Below are positions 7,738 to 15,960 of a stretch of 64,000 nucleotides of DNA, piece after piece. Made by a program: the position numbers and the translations under genes. Every line of letters starts with the position of its first letter. Position 1 is the stretch's first letter. Origin of the DNA: Bradyrhizobium huanghuaihaiense (GTDB taxonomy: Bacteria > Pseudomonadota > Alphaproteobacteria > Rhizobiales > Xanthobacteraceae). Location: the NCBI RefSeq assembly GCF_007830635.1, contig NZ_VLLA01000010.1, positions 62,001 through 126,000 of the forward strand, in the 5' to 3' direction. The notes under the pieces were generated by a model. It worked only from the letters and a program-made list of their open reading frames with translations. It ran no database searches and had not been told where the DNA came from.

Positions 7738-9546
7738 ATGCGCAAGGTGCTACTGGCGACCTATCTTGGCTCCGCGGCGGCTCTCGCCGTCGGCAGCGCT
7801 TCAGCCAATGACGAGCTGATCAAGATGTCGCAGAACCCGAAGGACTGGGTAATGCCGGCGGGGGACTACGCCAATACCCGCTATTCCAAGCTGAACCAGA
7901 TCAACGCACAAAACGTGGGCAAGCTCCAGGTGGCCTGGACCTTCTCGACCGGCGTGCTGCGTGGCCATGAAGGCGGCCCGCTGATCATCGGCAACGTCAT
8001 GTACGTCCACACGCCGTTCCCGAACAAGGTCTACGCTATTGACCTTTCCAATGAGAACAAGATCATCTGGAAGTACGAGCCCAAGCAGGATCCGAACGTC
8101 ATTCCGGTGATGTGCTGCGACACGGTGAATCGCGGCTTGGCCTATGGCGACGGCAAGATCATCCTGCATCAGGCCGACACCAACCTCGTCGCGCTCGATG
8201 CCAAGACAGGCCAGGTGGCCTGGAGCTCGACCAACGGCAACCCTGCGAAGGGTGAGACCGGCACCTCGGCGGCGCTCGTCGTCAAGGACAAGGTCCTGGT
8301 CGGCATCTCCGGCGGCGAATTCGGCGTGCAGTGCCACGTCACCGCTTACGATCTGAAGAGCGGCAAGCAAGTCTGGCGCGCCTTCTCGGAAGGTCCGGAT
8401 GACCAGATCAAGGTCGATCCGGCCAAGACGACGTCGCTCGGCAAGCCGGTCGGAGCCGACTCCTCGCTGAAGACCTGGCAAGGCGATCAGTGGAAGATCG
8501 GCGGCGGCTGCACCTGGGGCTGGATGTCCTACGATCCCGCTCTGAACCTGGTCTATTACGGGTCGGGCAACCCCTCGACCTGGAATCCAAAGCAGCGTCC
8601 GGGCGACAACAAGTGGTCGATGACCATCTTCGCGCGCGACGCCGACACCGGCATGGCCAAGTGGGTCTATCAGATGACGCCCCACGACGAGTGGGACTAT
8701 GACGGCGTCAACGAGATGATCCTCTCGGATCAGCAGATCAACGGCCAGGCGCGCAAGCTCCTGACCCATTTCGACCGCAACGGTCTCGCCTACACCATGG
8801 ACCGTGAGAACGGCGAGCTGCTGGTCGCCGAAAAGTACGATCCGAAGGTGAACTGGACCTCCGGCGTCGACATGGACAAGAACTCGCCGACCTATGGCCG
8901 TCCGAAGGTGCTCGACGCAGCTTCGACCGACAAGGCCGGTGAAGACCACAACGTGAAGGGCATCTGCCCGGCCGCGCTCGGCACCAAGGACGAGCAGCCC
9001 GCAGCCTACTCGCCGGAGACGCAGCTGTTCTACGTCCCGACCAACCACGTCTGCATGGACTACGAGCCGTTCAAGGTGAGCTACACCGCGGGCCAGCCCT
9101 ATGTGGGTGCGACGCTCTCGATGTATCCGCCGCAGGGTGAAAGCCACATGGGCAATTTCATCGCCTGGGACGGCAAGACCGGCAAGATCGTCTGGTCGAA
9201 CAAGGAGCAGTTCTCGGTCTGGTCGGGTGCGCTCGCAACAGCCGGCGGCGTGGTGTTCTACGGCACGCTCGAAGGCTACCTGAAGGCGGTCGACGCCAAG
9301 TCCGGCAAGGAGCTCTACAAGTTCAAGACTCCCTCCGGCATCATCGGCAACGTCACGACCTATGAGAACGGCGGCAAGCAGTATGTCGCAGTGCTCTCCG
9401 GCGTCGGTGGCTGGGCCGGCATTGGTCTGGCCGCAGGCCTGACCGATCCGACCGCCGGGCTCGGCGCAGTCGGCGGCTACGCGGCCCTCAGCAACTACAC
9501 GGCGCTCGGCGGTACGCTGACCGTGTTCTCGCTGCCGACGAACTAG
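7738..9546 (+). CDS. xoxF: lanthanide-dependent methanol dehydrogenase XoxF (XoxF5 clade)
   Basis: Periplasmic PQQ methanol dehydrogenase, 602 residues, oxidising methanol to formaldehyde (and possibly further). The start is placed at ATG 7738 because GGAGGA (7725-7730) is 7 nt away; the ATG at 7732 is only 1 nt from it. Signal peptide residues 1-24. Cys126-Cys127 (MCCDTVNRG) is the vicinal disulfide. HDEWDYDGVNEM carries catalytic Asp320 plus Asp322, the residue that marks lanthanide rather than calcium use. Length and sequence are typical of XoxF5. No mxaF/mxaI pair occurs in the window. xoxG, frmA and gfa follow on the same strand, forming a complete methanol-to-S-formylglutathione path. 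Confidence 0.97.
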   Translation: MRKVLLATYLGSAAALAVGSASANDELIKMSQNPKDWVMPAGDYANTRYSKLNQINAQNVGKLQVAWTFSTGVLRGHEGGPLIIGNVMYVHTPFPNKVYAIDLSNENKIIWKYEPKQDPNVIPVMCCDTVNRGLAYGDGKIILHQADTNLVALDAKTGQVAWSSTNGNPAKGETGTSAALVVKDKVLVGISGGEFGVQCHVTAYDLKSGKQVWRAFSEGPDDQIKVDPAKTTSLGKPVGADSSLKTWQGDQWKIGGGCTWGWMSYDPALNLVYYGSGNPSTWNPKQRPGDNKWSMTIFARDADTGMAKWVYQMTPHDEWDYDGVNEMILSDQQINGQARKLLTHFDRNGLAYTMDRENGELLVAEKYDPKVNWTSGVDMDKNSPTYGRPKVLDAASTDKAGEDHNVKGICPAALGTKDEQPAAYSPETQLFYVPTNHVCMDYEPFKVSYTAGQPYVGATLSMYPPQGESHMGNFIAWDGKTGKIVWSNKEQFSVWSGALATAGGVVFYGTLEGYLKAVDAKSGKELYKFKTPSGIIGNVTTYENGGKQYVAVLSGVGGWAGIGLAAGLTDPTAGLGAVGGYAALSNYTALGGTLTVFSLPTN

Positions 9547-9563
9547 GCCCGTTCAGTATCGCT

Positions 9564-9592
9564 CCGGCGCGTGGATCAACTCCACGCGCCGG
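9564..9592 (+). other. perfect hairpin in the xoxF-xoxG gap
   Basis: CCGGCGCGTGGA (9564-9575), loop TCAAC, TCCACGCGCCGG (9581-9592): a perfect 12-bp stem 18 nt after the xoxF stop, without a T-run. It probably lowers read-through or protects the xoxF message 3' end, giving more dehydrogenase than cytochrome. Confidence 0.75.
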
Positions 9593-9627
9593 CTCGTCTC
9601 CACCGAACGCCTTCGAGGAAAAATCTC

Positions 9628-10149
9628 TTGCGTAAAATCTGCTTTGTCATTGCTGCGATGATCTTCGTTGGGTCGGGAGGAATTGCGACCGCGGACGGTC
9701 CGGGCGACCCGGCCGCCGTGAAGAAAGAAGACGACGGGAAATGGCTCGATAAGGAAGGAAACCCGACCTACAAGATTTCGGCCGACGGCACCGTGGACTG
9801 GTTCACCTATTCCGGCTACCGCCGCTATCACTCCGACTGCCACGTCTGCCATGGCCCCGACGGCATGGGATCCACCTACGCGCCGGCGCTGAAGGATTCG
9901 GTCAAGACGATGAGCTATGGCGACTTCCTTGGAGTCGTCGCCTCCGGTCGCAAGAACATCTCGACTGCGCAGGAGAACGTCATGCCCGCCTTCGGCGACA
10001 ACCCCAACGTCGCCTGCTACATGGATGATCTCTATGTCTATCTGCGCGCGCGCTCCGACGAGGCGTGGGGCCGACAGCGTCCCTCCAAGAAGGAGGAGAA
10101 GAATGAGGCCTATACCAAGGCCGAAGACGCCTGCATGGGCAAGAAATGA
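9628..10149 (+). CDS. xoxG: cytochrome c (XoxG), electron acceptor of XoxF
   Basis: Class I cytochrome c, 173 residues. I place the start at TTG 9628: GAGGA at 9615-9619 is 8 nt upstream and the product opens with a proper signal peptide (MRKICFVIAAMIFVGSGGIATA). The longer ATG reading at 9571 would begin inside the hairpin and add 19 Arg/Pro-rich residues. The heme site is Cys71-His-Val-Cys74-His75 and Met119 in ENVMPAFGD is the likely axial ligand. An extended acidic N-terminal segment (KKEDDGKWLDKEGN) precedes the heme domain, as in other XoxG/MxaG proteins. The C-terminus is Lys/Glu rich. Confidence 0.92.
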   Translation: MRKICFVIAAMIFVGSGGIATADGPGDPAAVKKEDDGKWLDKEGNPTYKISADGTVDWFTYSGYRRYHSDCHVCHGPDGMGSTYAPALKDSVKTMSYGDFLGVVASGRKNISTAQENVMPAFGDNPNVACYMDDLYVYLRARSDEAWGRQRPSKKEEKNEAYTKAEDACMGKK

Positions 10150-10209
10150 ACGTTGCGAGGACCGCCGAGACTACGTCCTGGCGTCTTACGAGAATTTGAG
10201 GAGCTACCA

Positions 10210-11319
10210 ATGAAGACACGTGCCGCCGTCGCTTTCGAAGCAAAGAAGCCGCTCGAGATCGTCGAAGTCGACCTGGAAGGGCCCAAGGCCGGCGAGGTCC
10301 TGGTCGAGATCAAGGCAACGGGCATCTGCCACACCGACGCCTACACGCTCGACGGTTTCGACAGCGAGGGAATCTTCCCGTCGATCCTGGGCCATGAGGG
10401 CGCGGGCATCATCCGCGAGATCGGCCCCGGCGTGACCTCGGTGAAGCCGGGTGACCACGTCATCCCGCTCTACACGCCGGAATGCCGGCAGTGCAAAAGC
10501 TGCCTGAGCCAGAAGACCAATCTCTGCACCGCGATTCGCGCGACGCAGGGCAAGGGCGTGATGCCCGACGGCACCAGCCGCTTCTCCTACAAGGGCAAGC
10601 CGATCTACCACTACATGGGCTGCTCGACCTTCTCGAACTTCACCGTGCTGCCGGAGATCGCGGTCGCCAAGATCCGCGAGGACGCCCCCTTCGACAAGAG
10701 CTGCTACATCGGCTGCGGCGTCACCACCGGCGTCGGCGCCGTGGTCAACACCGCCAAGGTCGAGCCGGGCGCCAACGTGGTCGTGTTCGGCCTCGGCGGC
10801 ATCGGGTTGAACGTGATCCAGGGCGCCAAGATGGCCGGCGCCGACAAGATCATCGGCGTCGACATCAACGACTCCAAGGAGGATTGGGGCCGCCGGTTCG
10901 GCATGACCCACTTCGTCAACCCGAAGAAGGTCACCGGCGACATCGTCCAGCACCTGGTCGGCCTCACCGATGGCGGCGCCGACTACACCTTCGACTGCAC
11001 CGGCAACACCACCGTGATGCGCCAGGCGCTGGAAGCCTGCCATCGCGGCTGGGGCACCTCGATCATCATCGGCGTCGCCGAAGCCGGCAAGGAGATCGCC
11101 ACCCGCCCGTTCCAGCTCGTCACCGGGCGCAACTGGCGCGGCACGGCGTTCGGCGGCGCGCGCGGCCGCACCGACGTGCCGAAGATCGTCGACTGGTACA
11201 TGAACGGAAAGATCCAGATCGATCCGATGATCACCCACGTGCTCAAGCTCGAAGAGATCAACAAGGGCTTTGACCTTATGCACGAGGGAAAATCCATCCG
11301 TTCAGTCGTCGTGTTCTAG
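10210..11319 (+). CDS. frmA: S-(hydroxymethyl)glutathione dehydrogenase / class III alcohol dehydrogenase
   Basis: Cytoplasmic zinc- and NAD-dependent enzyme, 369 residues, oxidising S-hydroxymethylglutathione to S-formylglutathione (also called adhI or flhA). RBS TGAGGAG at 10197-10203. Zinc ligands are visible: catalytic Cys40 and His62 (GHEGAG) and structural Cys92, Cys95, Cys98 and Cys106 (ECRQCKSCLSQKTNLC). The Rossmann motif is GLGGIGLNVIQGAK. The TGICHTDAYTLDG and CSTFSNFTVLPEIAVAKI segments are typical of the class III family. It sits between xoxG and gfa, so it serves the formaldehyde made by XoxF. The next enzyme, S-formylglutathione hydrolase, is not in the window. Confidence 0.97.
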   Translation: MKTRAAVAFEAKKPLEIVEVDLEGPKAGEVLVEIKATGICHTDAYTLDGFDSEGIFPSILGHEGAGIIREIGPGVTSVKPGDHVIPLYTPECRQCKSCLSQKTNLCTAIRATQGKGVMPDGTSRFSYKGKPIYHYMGCSTFSNFTVLPEIAVAKIREDAPFDKSCYIGCGVTTGVGAVVNTAKVEPGANVVVFGLGGIGLNVIQGAKMAGADKIIGVDINDSKEDWGRRFGMTHFVNPKKVTGDIVQHLVGLTDGGADYTFDCTGNTTVMRQALEACHRGWGTSIIIGVAEAGKEIATRPFQLVTGRNWRGTAFGGARGRTDVPKIVDWYMNGKIQIDPMITHVLKLEEINKGFDLMHEGKSIRSVVVF

Positions 11320-11352
11320 CTCGAAATCGTCACCCCAAAGGAGGATCGACCC

Positions 11353-11916
11353 ATGACTGTTGCACTCCATCCCTCGATCGATAACGGCGTCAAACAGGGC
11401 AGCGGCAGCTTTGCCGGCGGCACGTTGGCCTGCAAATGCGCGGACCATCAGGTCAAGGTCGCCGTCAAGGGCGACGTCGCCCACAACCACGCGTGCGGCT
11501 GCACCAAGTGCTGGAAACCGCAGGGCGCGATCTTCTCGGTCGTGGCCGTGGTGCCGCGCCAGAACATCACCGTGCTCGAGAACGGCGACAAGCTTCAGAT
11601 CGTCGATCCCTCCGCGGTGATCCAGCGCTACGCTTGCACCGGTTGCGGCACGCACATGTACGGCCGCATCGAGAACAAGAACCATCCGTTCTACGGCCTC
11701 GACTTCATCCACGCCGAACTGTTCCAGGAGCAGGGTTCGGCAGCGCCGCAATTCGCCGCCTTCGTCTCGTCGGTGATCGAATCGGGCGTGAAGCCGGAGC
11801 AGATGGGCGGAATACGGTCTCGGTTCAAGGAGCTTGGGCTTGAGCCCTATGACTGCCTGTCGCCTGCACTGATGGACGCGATCGCGACCCACGTGGCCAA
11901 AGCCAAGGCCGCCTGA
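11353..11916 (+). CDS. gfa: glutathione-dependent formaldehyde-activating enzyme
   Basis: S-(hydroxymethyl)glutathione synthase, 187 residues, speeding condensation of formaldehyde with glutathione. A strong RBS (AAAGGAGG) precedes ATG 11353, 33 nt after the frmA stop. The zinc-binding cysteines are present: CKC near residue 28, CGCTKC near residue 49 and CTGCGTH near residue 94. Length is normal for Gfa. As last gene of the xoxF-xoxG-frmA-gfa run it supplies the FrmA substrate; whether this reaction is truly catalysed or Gfa is mainly a carrier is debated for the family. Confidence 0.95.
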   Translation: MTVALHPSIDNGVKQGSGSFAGGTLACKCADHQVKVAVKGDVAHNHACGCTKCWKPQGAIFSVVAVVPRQNITVLENGDKLQIVDPSAVIQRYACTGCGTHMYGRIENKNHPFYGLDFIHAELFQEQGSAAPQFAAFVSSVIESGVKPEQMGGIRSRFKELGLEPYDCLSPALMDAIATHVAKAKAA

Positions 11917-11937
11917 ACAAGGCAGCTTGAACTGAAC

Positions 11938-11959
11938 GGGCCGCCTCAGCCGGCGGCCC
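11938..11959 (+). terminator. hairpin after gfa
   Basis: GGGCCGCC (11938-11945), loop TCAGCC, GGCGGCCC (11952-11959): a perfect 8-bp GC stem 21 nt after the gfa stop. No T-run follows. Confidence 0.5.
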
Positions 11960-11973
11960 ACGCTCTCGCCACG

Positions 11974-12017
11974 CCCGTCCGATCGCTGGTTGCCCCACTC
12001 CCAGCGAACCGGACGGG
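11974..12017. repeat. inverted repeat downstream of gfa
   Basis: CCCGTCCGATCGCTGG on the left pairs with CCAGCGAACCGGACGGG on the right apart from two mismatched positions, forming a long stem-loop. Its position between the gfa hairpin and the T-tailed terminator at 12183 suggests a structured transcript. Confidence 0.6.
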
Positions 12018-12182
12018 CCTGGCCCTGGACGATCGCGGCGAAGCCGCCTCCTCGCCTTCGATGGACTGGCGAGAACCATCGGCTCCCTCAGTCCTGGTCT
12101 CTGAATGACTGCGCAGGGCCGCCAGCTTCCGTCTTGAAGTTTGCGGCGCTTGCGTTTCTCCCTCCCTCGACTGAGGCATCCT

Positions 12183-12223
12183 GCTTCGTCCGCGCAGTCT
12201 TCCTGGCGGACGAAGCCTTTTTT
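12183..12223 (+). terminator. strong intrinsic terminator
   Basis: GCTTCGTCCGC (12183-12193) and GCGGACGAAGC (12206-12216) form a perfect 11-bp stem followed at once by C and six T residues (12218-12223). It lies 267 nt past gfa, so either gfa has a long structured 3' UTR or a separate short transcript ends here. From 12224 to 12568 I see a TTGACA hexamer at 12277-12282 with no matching -10 box, and no convincing gene. Confidence 0.85.
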
Positions 12224-12568
12224 CGTTACCCATCCGCGGGCGCACGGTGCGCGTGGCGCGATGTCGCGCCCTGCTTTTGACAAACCATCGATGCAATCTT
12301 TTCCCGGTGAGAACACTCGGCTGTGAACGCCGGGCCGGTGCGATCTCTGCTAGGTTCGTACCGTCACGATGCCGCACGAAATTCAAACAATTAAGAACAA
12401 CACGGGGAGGTATCGAGCACATCCAGACATCGCCATCGGCGTTCCTGCCTCCCTCCGGGATTTGCCCGCGCGGGATGATGGCGGGATGTGGCGCCACGAC
12501 GCACGAACCACCGCCGACTCACGTCGGCGATTTGAATTTGGCATGCTTATGAAGAGCGAGGGACGATC

Positions 12569-13021
12569 ATGATCAAGGTGAAGATCAACGGCCAGGAACA
12601 GAGCTGGGACGGCGACCCGGATCTCCCGCTACTCTGGTTCCTGCGTGACGAGGCAGGGCTGACCGGCACCAAGTTCGGCTGCGGCCAGGCCCTGTGCGGC
12701 GCCTGCACCGTCATCATCGACAAGCAGGCCGTGCGCGCCTGCATCACGTCGGTGAACGACGTCGCCGGACGCGAGGTCACGACGATCGAGGGGCTGCACC
12801 CGAGCGGCGATCACCCGGTTCAAAAGGCCTGGCGCCAGGTCAACGTTCCCCAATGCGGCTTCTGCCAGGCCGGCCAGATCATGCAGGCCGCCGCGCTTCT
12901 GATGGACAATCCAAAGCCGTCGCACGACCAGATCCGCGAGGCGATGGCCGGCAACATCTGCCGCTGCGGCTGCTATCAGCGCATCGAGAACGCGGTCCAT
13001 CTCGCATCGACGGGAGTGTGA
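12569..13021 (+). CDS. [2Fe-2S] small subunit of a molybdenum hydroxylase (IorA/CoxS type)
   Basis: 150 residues, two-domain iron-sulfur subunit. The plant-ferredoxin-type cluster ligands are in CGCGQALCGACTV (residues 38-50), and the second cluster is bound by CGFCQAGQ and NICRCGCY near residues 91-135. It passes electrons from the molybdopterin subunit encoded next (1-nt gap to its ATG). The pair lacks the FAD subunit of xanthine dehydrogenase, which is the isoquinoline 1-oxidoreductase layout (IorAB); the electron acceptor would be a cytochrome or quinone. GGGACG before the ATG is a weak RBS. Confidence 0.95.
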   Translation: MIKVKINGQEQSWDGDPDLPLLWFLRDEAGLTGTKFGCGQALCGACTVIIDKQAVRACITSVNDVAGREVTTIEGLHPSGDHPVQKAWRQVNVPQCGFCQAGQIMQAAALLMDNPKPSHDQIREAMAGNICRCGCYQRIENAVHLASTGV

Positions 13022-13022
13022 C

Positions 13023-15335
13023 ATGAATTTCATCGACAATCCCCGCAAGCTTCGCGGCTTCGAAAAGCATATCAGGGTCGAGAAGGTCTCGCGCCGCAGC
13101 ATCCTGAAGGGGCTCGGCGTCACCGGTGGCTTCGTGCTTGCCGCGCCCGTGATGTCACGCCAGGCCCTCGCCTATGAGACAGGCGCCGGCAAGATGCCGC
13201 ACGGCGTCGTGATCGATCCGCGCGTGTTCGTTTCGGTTGCGCCGGATGGCATCGTCACCATCGTCGGGCACCGCTCCGAAATGGGCACGGGCGTGCGCAC
13301 CAGCCTGCCGCTGATCGTGGCCGAGGAAATGGAAGCCGACTGGTCCAAGGTCAAGGTGCAGCAGGCCCATGGCGACGAGGTCAAGTTCGGCAACCAGGAC
13401 ACCGACGGCTCGCGCAGCACGCGGCACTATCTGATCCCGATGCGCCAGATCGGCGCCTCCGCCCGCACCATGCTGGAGCAGGCCGCGGCGAAACGCTGGA
13501 AGGTGCCGGCGACCGAGGTCAAGGCTGTCAATCACGAGGTCGTCCACAGCGCCAGCGGACGCAAGCTCGGCTTCGGCGAGCTTGCTGCCGACGCCGCCAA
13601 GGAATCGGTGCCTGCTATCGAAGGCCTCAAGCTGAAGGACCCCCGGGATTTCCGCTATCTCGGCAAGGGCCAGATCGGCATCGTCGATCTTCACGACATC
13701 ACCACCGGGAAGGCGCGATACGGCGCCGACGTGCGCTTGCCCGGCATGAAGTACGCGGCGATCGCGCGGCCGCCGGTGACCGGCGGCAAGCTGGTCAAGT
13801 TCGAGCCGGACGAGGCGCTGAAGGTGCCCGGCGTCGAAAAGGTGATGCAGGTGCAGGGCTGGCCGTGGCCGTCGAAATTCCAACCGCTCGGCGGCGTCGC
13901 CGTGATCGCGCGCAACACCGGCGCGGCGATCAAGGGCCGCGATGCGCTGAAGCTGACCTGGGACGACGGCCCCAACGGCAAGTACGAGTCGGCCGCCTAT
14001 CGCAAGGAGCTCGAGGAGGCCTCGCGCAAGCCCGGCCTGGTCCTGCGCCAGGAGGGCGATGCGGACGCCGCCCTGAAGGGCGCCGACAAGGTCATCGTGG
14101 GCGAGTACTACATCCCGCACCTCGCCCATGTCAGCATGGAGCCGCCGGTGGCGGTGGCCGACGTCAAGGGCGACAAGGCCGAGATCTGGGCGCCGGTGCA
14201 GAGCCCGGGCGGCACGCGCGAGGATGTCGCCAAGACACTCGGCATTCCGGAAGCGAACGTCACCGTCAACGTGACGCTGCTCGGCGGCGGTTTCGGTCGC
14301 AAGTCGAAATGCGACTTTGCGCTCGAAGCCGCGCTCCTGTCGAAGGAGCTCGGCGCACCGGTGAAGGTGCAGTGGACGCGGGAGGACGACATCCACAACG
14401 GCTTCCTGCACACCGTCTCGGTCGAGCGGATCGAGGCCGGTCTCGACAAGAGCGGCAAGGTGGTCGCCTGGCGCCACCGTAGCGTGGCCCCCAGCATCGC
14501 CTCGACCTTTGCGGCCGGCACGGTGCATCAGGCGCCATTCGAAATCGGCATGGGCCTCGTCGACATGCCGTTCGAGATCGCCAACATCTCTTGCGAGAAT
14601 CCGGAAGCGGCTGCGCACACCCGTATCGGCTGGTTCCGCTCGGTCTCGAACATCCCGCGCGCCTTCGCGGTGCAGTCGATGGTCGGCGAGATCGCGCAGG
14701 CCACAGGCCGCGACCAGAAGGAGACGCTGCTCGCGCTGATCGGCAGCCCGCGCATCGTCAAGCCGGCGGTGAAGGACCTCTGGAACTATGGCGAGCCCTT
14801 TGACAGTTACCCGATCGATACCGCGCGCCTGCGCAAGGTGGTCGAGCTGGTCGCCGAGAAGGGCGAATGGGGACGTCAGGTGCCGAAGGGGCACGGTCTC
14901 GGCATCGCCGTGCACCGCAGCTTCGTCAGCTACATCGCGACCATCGTCGAGGTCGCCGTCGATGAGAAGGGCAAATTGACGGTGCCGCGGGTCGACACCG
15001 CGATCGACTGCGGCACTTATGTCAACCCCGAGCGCATCGCCTCGCAGATCGAGGGCGCGGCGATCATGGGCCTGAGCATCGCCAAATACGGCGAGATCAC
15101 GTTCAAGGACGGCAAGGTGCAGCAGAAGAACTTTGACGACTTCCAGGTCGTCAGGATGGATGACTCTCCTGTGGTGACCAACGTCTACATCGTGCCGCCT
15201 GGCCCGGACACGCCGCCGAGCGGCGTCGGCGAGCCCGGCGTACCGCCTTTGGCGCCGGCGCTGATCAACGCCATCTTCGCGGCGACCGGGAAACGCATCC
15301 GGAGCTTGCCGATCGGCAAGCAATTGGAGGCATAA
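13023..15335 (+). CDS. molybdopterin-binding large subunit of a periplasmic molybdenum hydroxylase (IorB type)
   Basis: 770 residues, xanthine-dehydrogenase-family catalytic subunit. Residues 24-50 (SRRSILKGLGVTGGFVLAAP) are a twin-arginine signal, so the folded IorAB complex is exported. Mo-pterin segments seen include GHRSEMGTGVRTSLPLIVAEE, LLGGGFGRKS and GVGEPGVPPLAPAL, the last holding the base-acting Glu of the family. The substrate is not predictable: IorB-type enzymes oxidise N-heterocycles or aldehydes. Being 0.6 kb downstream of the formaldehyde genes makes an aldehyde possible, but the terminator at 12183 separates the two transcripts. Confidence 0.94.
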   Translation: MNFIDNPRKLRGFEKHIRVEKVSRRSILKGLGVTGGFVLAAPVMSRQALAYETGAGKMPHGVVIDPRVFVSVAPDGIVTIVGHRSEMGTGVRTSLPLIVAEEMEADWSKVKVQQAHGDEVKFGNQDTDGSRSTRHYLIPMRQIGASARTMLEQAAAKRWKVPATEVKAVNHEVVHSASGRKLGFGELAADAAKESVPAIEGLKLKDPRDFRYLGKGQIGIVDLHDITTGKARYGADVRLPGMKYAAIARPPVTGGKLVKFEPDEALKVPGVEKVMQVQGWPWPSKFQPLGGVAVIARNTGAAIKGRDALKLTWDDGPNGKYESAAYRKELEEASRKPGLVLRQEGDADAALKGADKVIVGEYYIPHLAHVSMEPPVAVADVKGDKAEIWAPVQSPGGTREDVAKTLGIPEANVTVNVTLLGGGFGRKSKCDFALEAALLSKELGAPVKVQWTREDDIHNGFLHTVSVERIEAGLDKSGKVVAWRHRSVAPSIASTFAAGTVHQAPFEIGMGLVDMPFEIANISCENPEAAAHTRIGWFRSVSNIPRAFAVQSMVGEIAQATGRDQKETLLALIGSPRIVKPAVKDLWNYGEPFDSYPIDTARLRKVVELVAEKGEWGRQVPKGHGLGIAVHRSFVSYIATIVEVAVDEKGKLTVPRVDTAIDCGTYVNPERIASQIEGAAIMGLSIAKYGEITFKDGKVQQKNFDDFQVVRMDDSPVVTNVYIVPPGPDTPPSGVGEPGVPPLAPALINAIFAATGKRIRSLPIGKQLEA

Positions 15336-15341
15336 GGGAAC

Positions 15342-15366
15342 GGAACAGAGGCGGCCTCGCGCCGTT
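15342..15366 (+). promoter_or_regulatory. EcfG (extracytoplasmic sigma, general stress) promoter, exact consensus
   Basis: GGAAC (15342-15346), 16-nt spacer, CGTT (15363-15366). This is the published consensus of the PhyR-EcfG general stress regulon in alphaproteobacteria (GGAAC-N16/17-CGTT). It lies 27 nt before the ATG of the small secreted protein, leaving room for a short leader. Confidence 0.75.
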
Positions 15367-15392
15367 TCCATCGATCTGACAGGAGCAGATCG

Positions 15393-15650
15393 ATGATCAA
15401 CATCTCAAGGGCGCTCGCAGTCTCGCTGTCGGGCGCCTTTCTTTTGGCTGCCGCAGGCGCATCCGCCCAGAGCAGCGCCACGCCCCCGACCACAGCCACG
15501 CGCCCCACCGCGCCGGACCAGAACTCGCTGCCCAACGCCAACGCTCCACCGGCGTCGACGACCCAGACCACCGGGCAGAGCAGTCCGGATCCGAAGGTTC
15601 GGGAGATGAACCAGAAGGAGAAGGACAAGGTGGATCGCCAGGGGAAGTAG
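15393..15650 (+). CDS. small secreted Pro/Thr/Gln-rich protein, predicted stress-induced
   Basis: 85 residues: signal peptide MINISRALAVSL...ASAQ (about 26 residues), then a low-complexity mature part rich in Thr, Pro, Ser, Asn and Gln, ending in charged KVREMNQKEKDKVDRQGK. RBS AGGAG at 15381-15385. No known domain. It resembles the small secreted protein at 24917 in plan (signal peptide ending in FAQ or SAQ, then polar disordered tail), and both follow EcfG-like promoters. Function unknown. Confidence 0.8.
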   Translation: MINISRALAVSLSGAFLLAAAGASAQSSATPPTTATRPTAPDQNSLPNANAPPASTTQTTGQSSPDPKVREMNQKEKDKVDRQGK

Positions 15651-15731
15651 CGGTTTGGCGCCTGCGCATTGATATGTCCCTTCCGCTTGCGGGCAGGGCT
15701 GAAGAAGCGTGGCGGATAGCTCGCCCGCGGC

Positions 15732-15777
15732 CCATCCTTCGAGACGCCTGCCGATGGCGGGCCCTCAGGATGAGGAC
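15732..15777. repeat. dispersed palindromic repeat, family C half element
   Basis: CCATCCTTCGAGACGCC...GGCGGGCCCTCAGGATGAGG. The ends CATCCTTCGAG and CTCAGGATGAG recur, in the other orientation, in the element at 49211-49359. It occupies the gap between the secreted-protein gene and the third PQQ dehydrogenase; the rest of 15651-15960 holds only the terminator at 15884-15916. Confidence 0.7.
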
Positions 15778-15883
15778 GGAGTGTGCGGCAGCAATCTCAG
15801 CGGGCCAATGCTGCTTAGCCTCATCCTGCCTTGTGGGGAAGGCGACGACGCTTGTTGCCAAGGGGAAGGACGCAGGCCCACGC

Positions 15884-15916
15884 AAAAATGCGGCGGACGT
15901 TGCCGTCCGCCGCATT
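15884..15916 (-). terminator. intrinsic terminator of the third PQQ dehydrogenase gene
   Basis: AATGCGGCGGACG (15887-15899), loop TTGC, CGTCCGCCGCATT (15904-15916): perfect 13-bp stem. Read on the minus strand it ends in a run of five T (A-run at 15884-15888 on plus), 45 nt after the dehydrogenase stop codon. Confidence 0.88.
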
Positions 15917-15960
15917 CGCCACCCCCCTGCTGCTCCGCCTTCGTCGATCCGCCCGCGGAG

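Noticed and set aside
11825..12497. Minus-strand frames of 163 and 183 codons downstream of gfa
   Set aside because: Arg/Ser/Pro-rich, overlap the gfa 3' end and the terminator stem, and have no RBS; best read as non-coding structured DNA.
12369..12572. 67-codon plus-strand frame before the molybdenum hydroxylase small subunit
   Set aside because: No RBS-supported start and no hydrophobic or conserved pattern; overlaps the next gene's start.
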